Positions 63,663-64,000 of a stretch of 64,000 bases of DNA are shown one piece after another. Origin of the DNA: Motacilla alba alba (lineage: Eukaryota; Chordata; Aves; Passeriformes; Motacillidae); contig NC_052017.1 of NCBI RefSeq assembly GCF_015832195.1, positions 90,112,429 to 90,176,428 on the forward strand. Reading direction: 5' to 3'. A program made the position numbers and the translations under genes. Below the pieces are notes generated by a model that had not been told where the DNA came from, did not search any database, and was given only the letters and a program-made list of their open reading frames with translations. Every line of letters begins with the position of its first letter. Positions within the stretch are counted from its first letter, which is position 1.

Positions 63663-64000
63663 TGGTTTAACCCACTGGAAAAAAGTGTTGCTAAATTATG
63701 GTCTAGCATTGTGTTTTCACTTGACTTTTTCTGGGAAATCTCATCAATTTGTGGGGATGTAGCTGTGTTACACTAATGCCCCATTAATGATAATATTTGA
63801 TTTATTCACAGTTATGCCAATCCAAAGAATCATGTTTTAATTCATTAATCCCATTGGTTTCATTACTCTGTGACAAAAAAACTTGTCTAGAATCTCCCAT
63901 TGCTTAGTGGGAGCATTTTTATAGTTTCTCAGCAATTGCAGCATTGAATTTTGAGCTGCCTCTTGCATTTTCCCCTCTGCCTGACTCTATGAATCTTGTT

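Larger units (their letters stand above)
56177..64000 (+). other. GABBR2: GABBR2 intron 2 (5' part)
   Basis: From the donor to the window end I see no further exon. In particular, there is nothing resembling the LSFAATTP block that begins the next GABBR2 exon. It contains (ATTTG)n at 58371-58390, a pyrimidine tract at 61390-61434, an inverted octamer pair at 62543-62566 and a long T/G tract at 63535-63662. Open frames here have no recognisable content. Confidence 0.65.

Noticed and set aside
63489..63776. Phe-rich (+) and Lys-rich (-) open frames
   Set aside because: Both are generated by the T/G low-complexity tract and have no coding content.
1..64000. tRNA, rRNA, snRNA, CRISPR arrays, bacterial operons or phage genes
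   Set aside because: None seen on either strand. The window is vertebrate intronic DNA.
56177..64000. GABBR2 exon 3
   Set aside because: No sequence encoding the expected LSFAATTP start with an AG acceptor was found, so the next exon must lie beyond 64000.

Overview
The window is vertebrate nuclear DNA, almost certainly from a bird. It is AT-rich and CpG-poor and carries several CR1 LINE fragments of avian type, some ending in the CR1 octanucleotide tail (ATTCTGTG/ATTCTA). It also holds two solo retroviral LTRs and one more interspersed repeat that I associate with bird genomes. There is no bacterial-style gene organisation, and none of the short open frames looks like a stand-alone gene.

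The only protein-coding sequence I can support is one 138-bp exon at 56033-56170 on the + strand. It encodes 46 residues of the extracellular Venus-flytrap domain of GABA-B receptor subunit 2 (GABBR2). It has a polypyrimidine tract plus AG acceptor and a consensus CAG|GTAAGT donor, and both of its introns are phase 0. From the known gene structure this is exon 2. Bases 1-56032 are then the 3' part of a very long intron 1, and 56171-64000 are the start of intron 2. Exons 1 and 3 are outside the window. If the bird follows chicken-like synteny (human 9q corresponding to avian Z), the locus would be Z-linked; that is inference.

Layout: 1-7.2 kb is unique intron with a cluster of three perfect POU octamers near 2.7 kb. 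7.2-7.87 kb is a sense CR1 3' end. 7.9-17.4 kb is unique intron with a perfect 12-bp hairpin at 16.95 kb. 17.4-18.15 kb holds two copies of an ~85-bp block. 19.4-20.3 kb is an antisense CR1 ORF2 (endonuclease) remnant. Short antisense CR1 pieces lie at 25.1 and 30.9 kb. 33.49-33.88 kb is a sense solo LTR with an exact 6-bp target duplication. 34.7-35.3 and 39.3-40.1 kb are antisense CR1 3' regions. 44.3 kb is a 15-bp minisatellite, followed at once by an antisense solo LTR (44430-45067), also with an exact 6-bp target duplication. 45.8 and 46.35 kb hold two perfect hairpins. 49.4-49.8 kb is an avian interspersed repeat. 52.1-52.9 kb holds the longest open frame (248 codons, probably chance). 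56.03 kb is the GABBR2 exon. At 62.5 kb there is a second inverted octamer pair with the same 8-bp spacing as the one at 2.7 kb, and at 63.5 kb a long T/G tract.

I found no convincing new gene system. The observations I would follow first are the two inverted POU-octamer pairs of identical geometry in the two introns flanking exon 2, the sense-oriented LTR with an intact-looking TATA/AATAAA core upstream of exon 2, and the duplicated 85-bp block.
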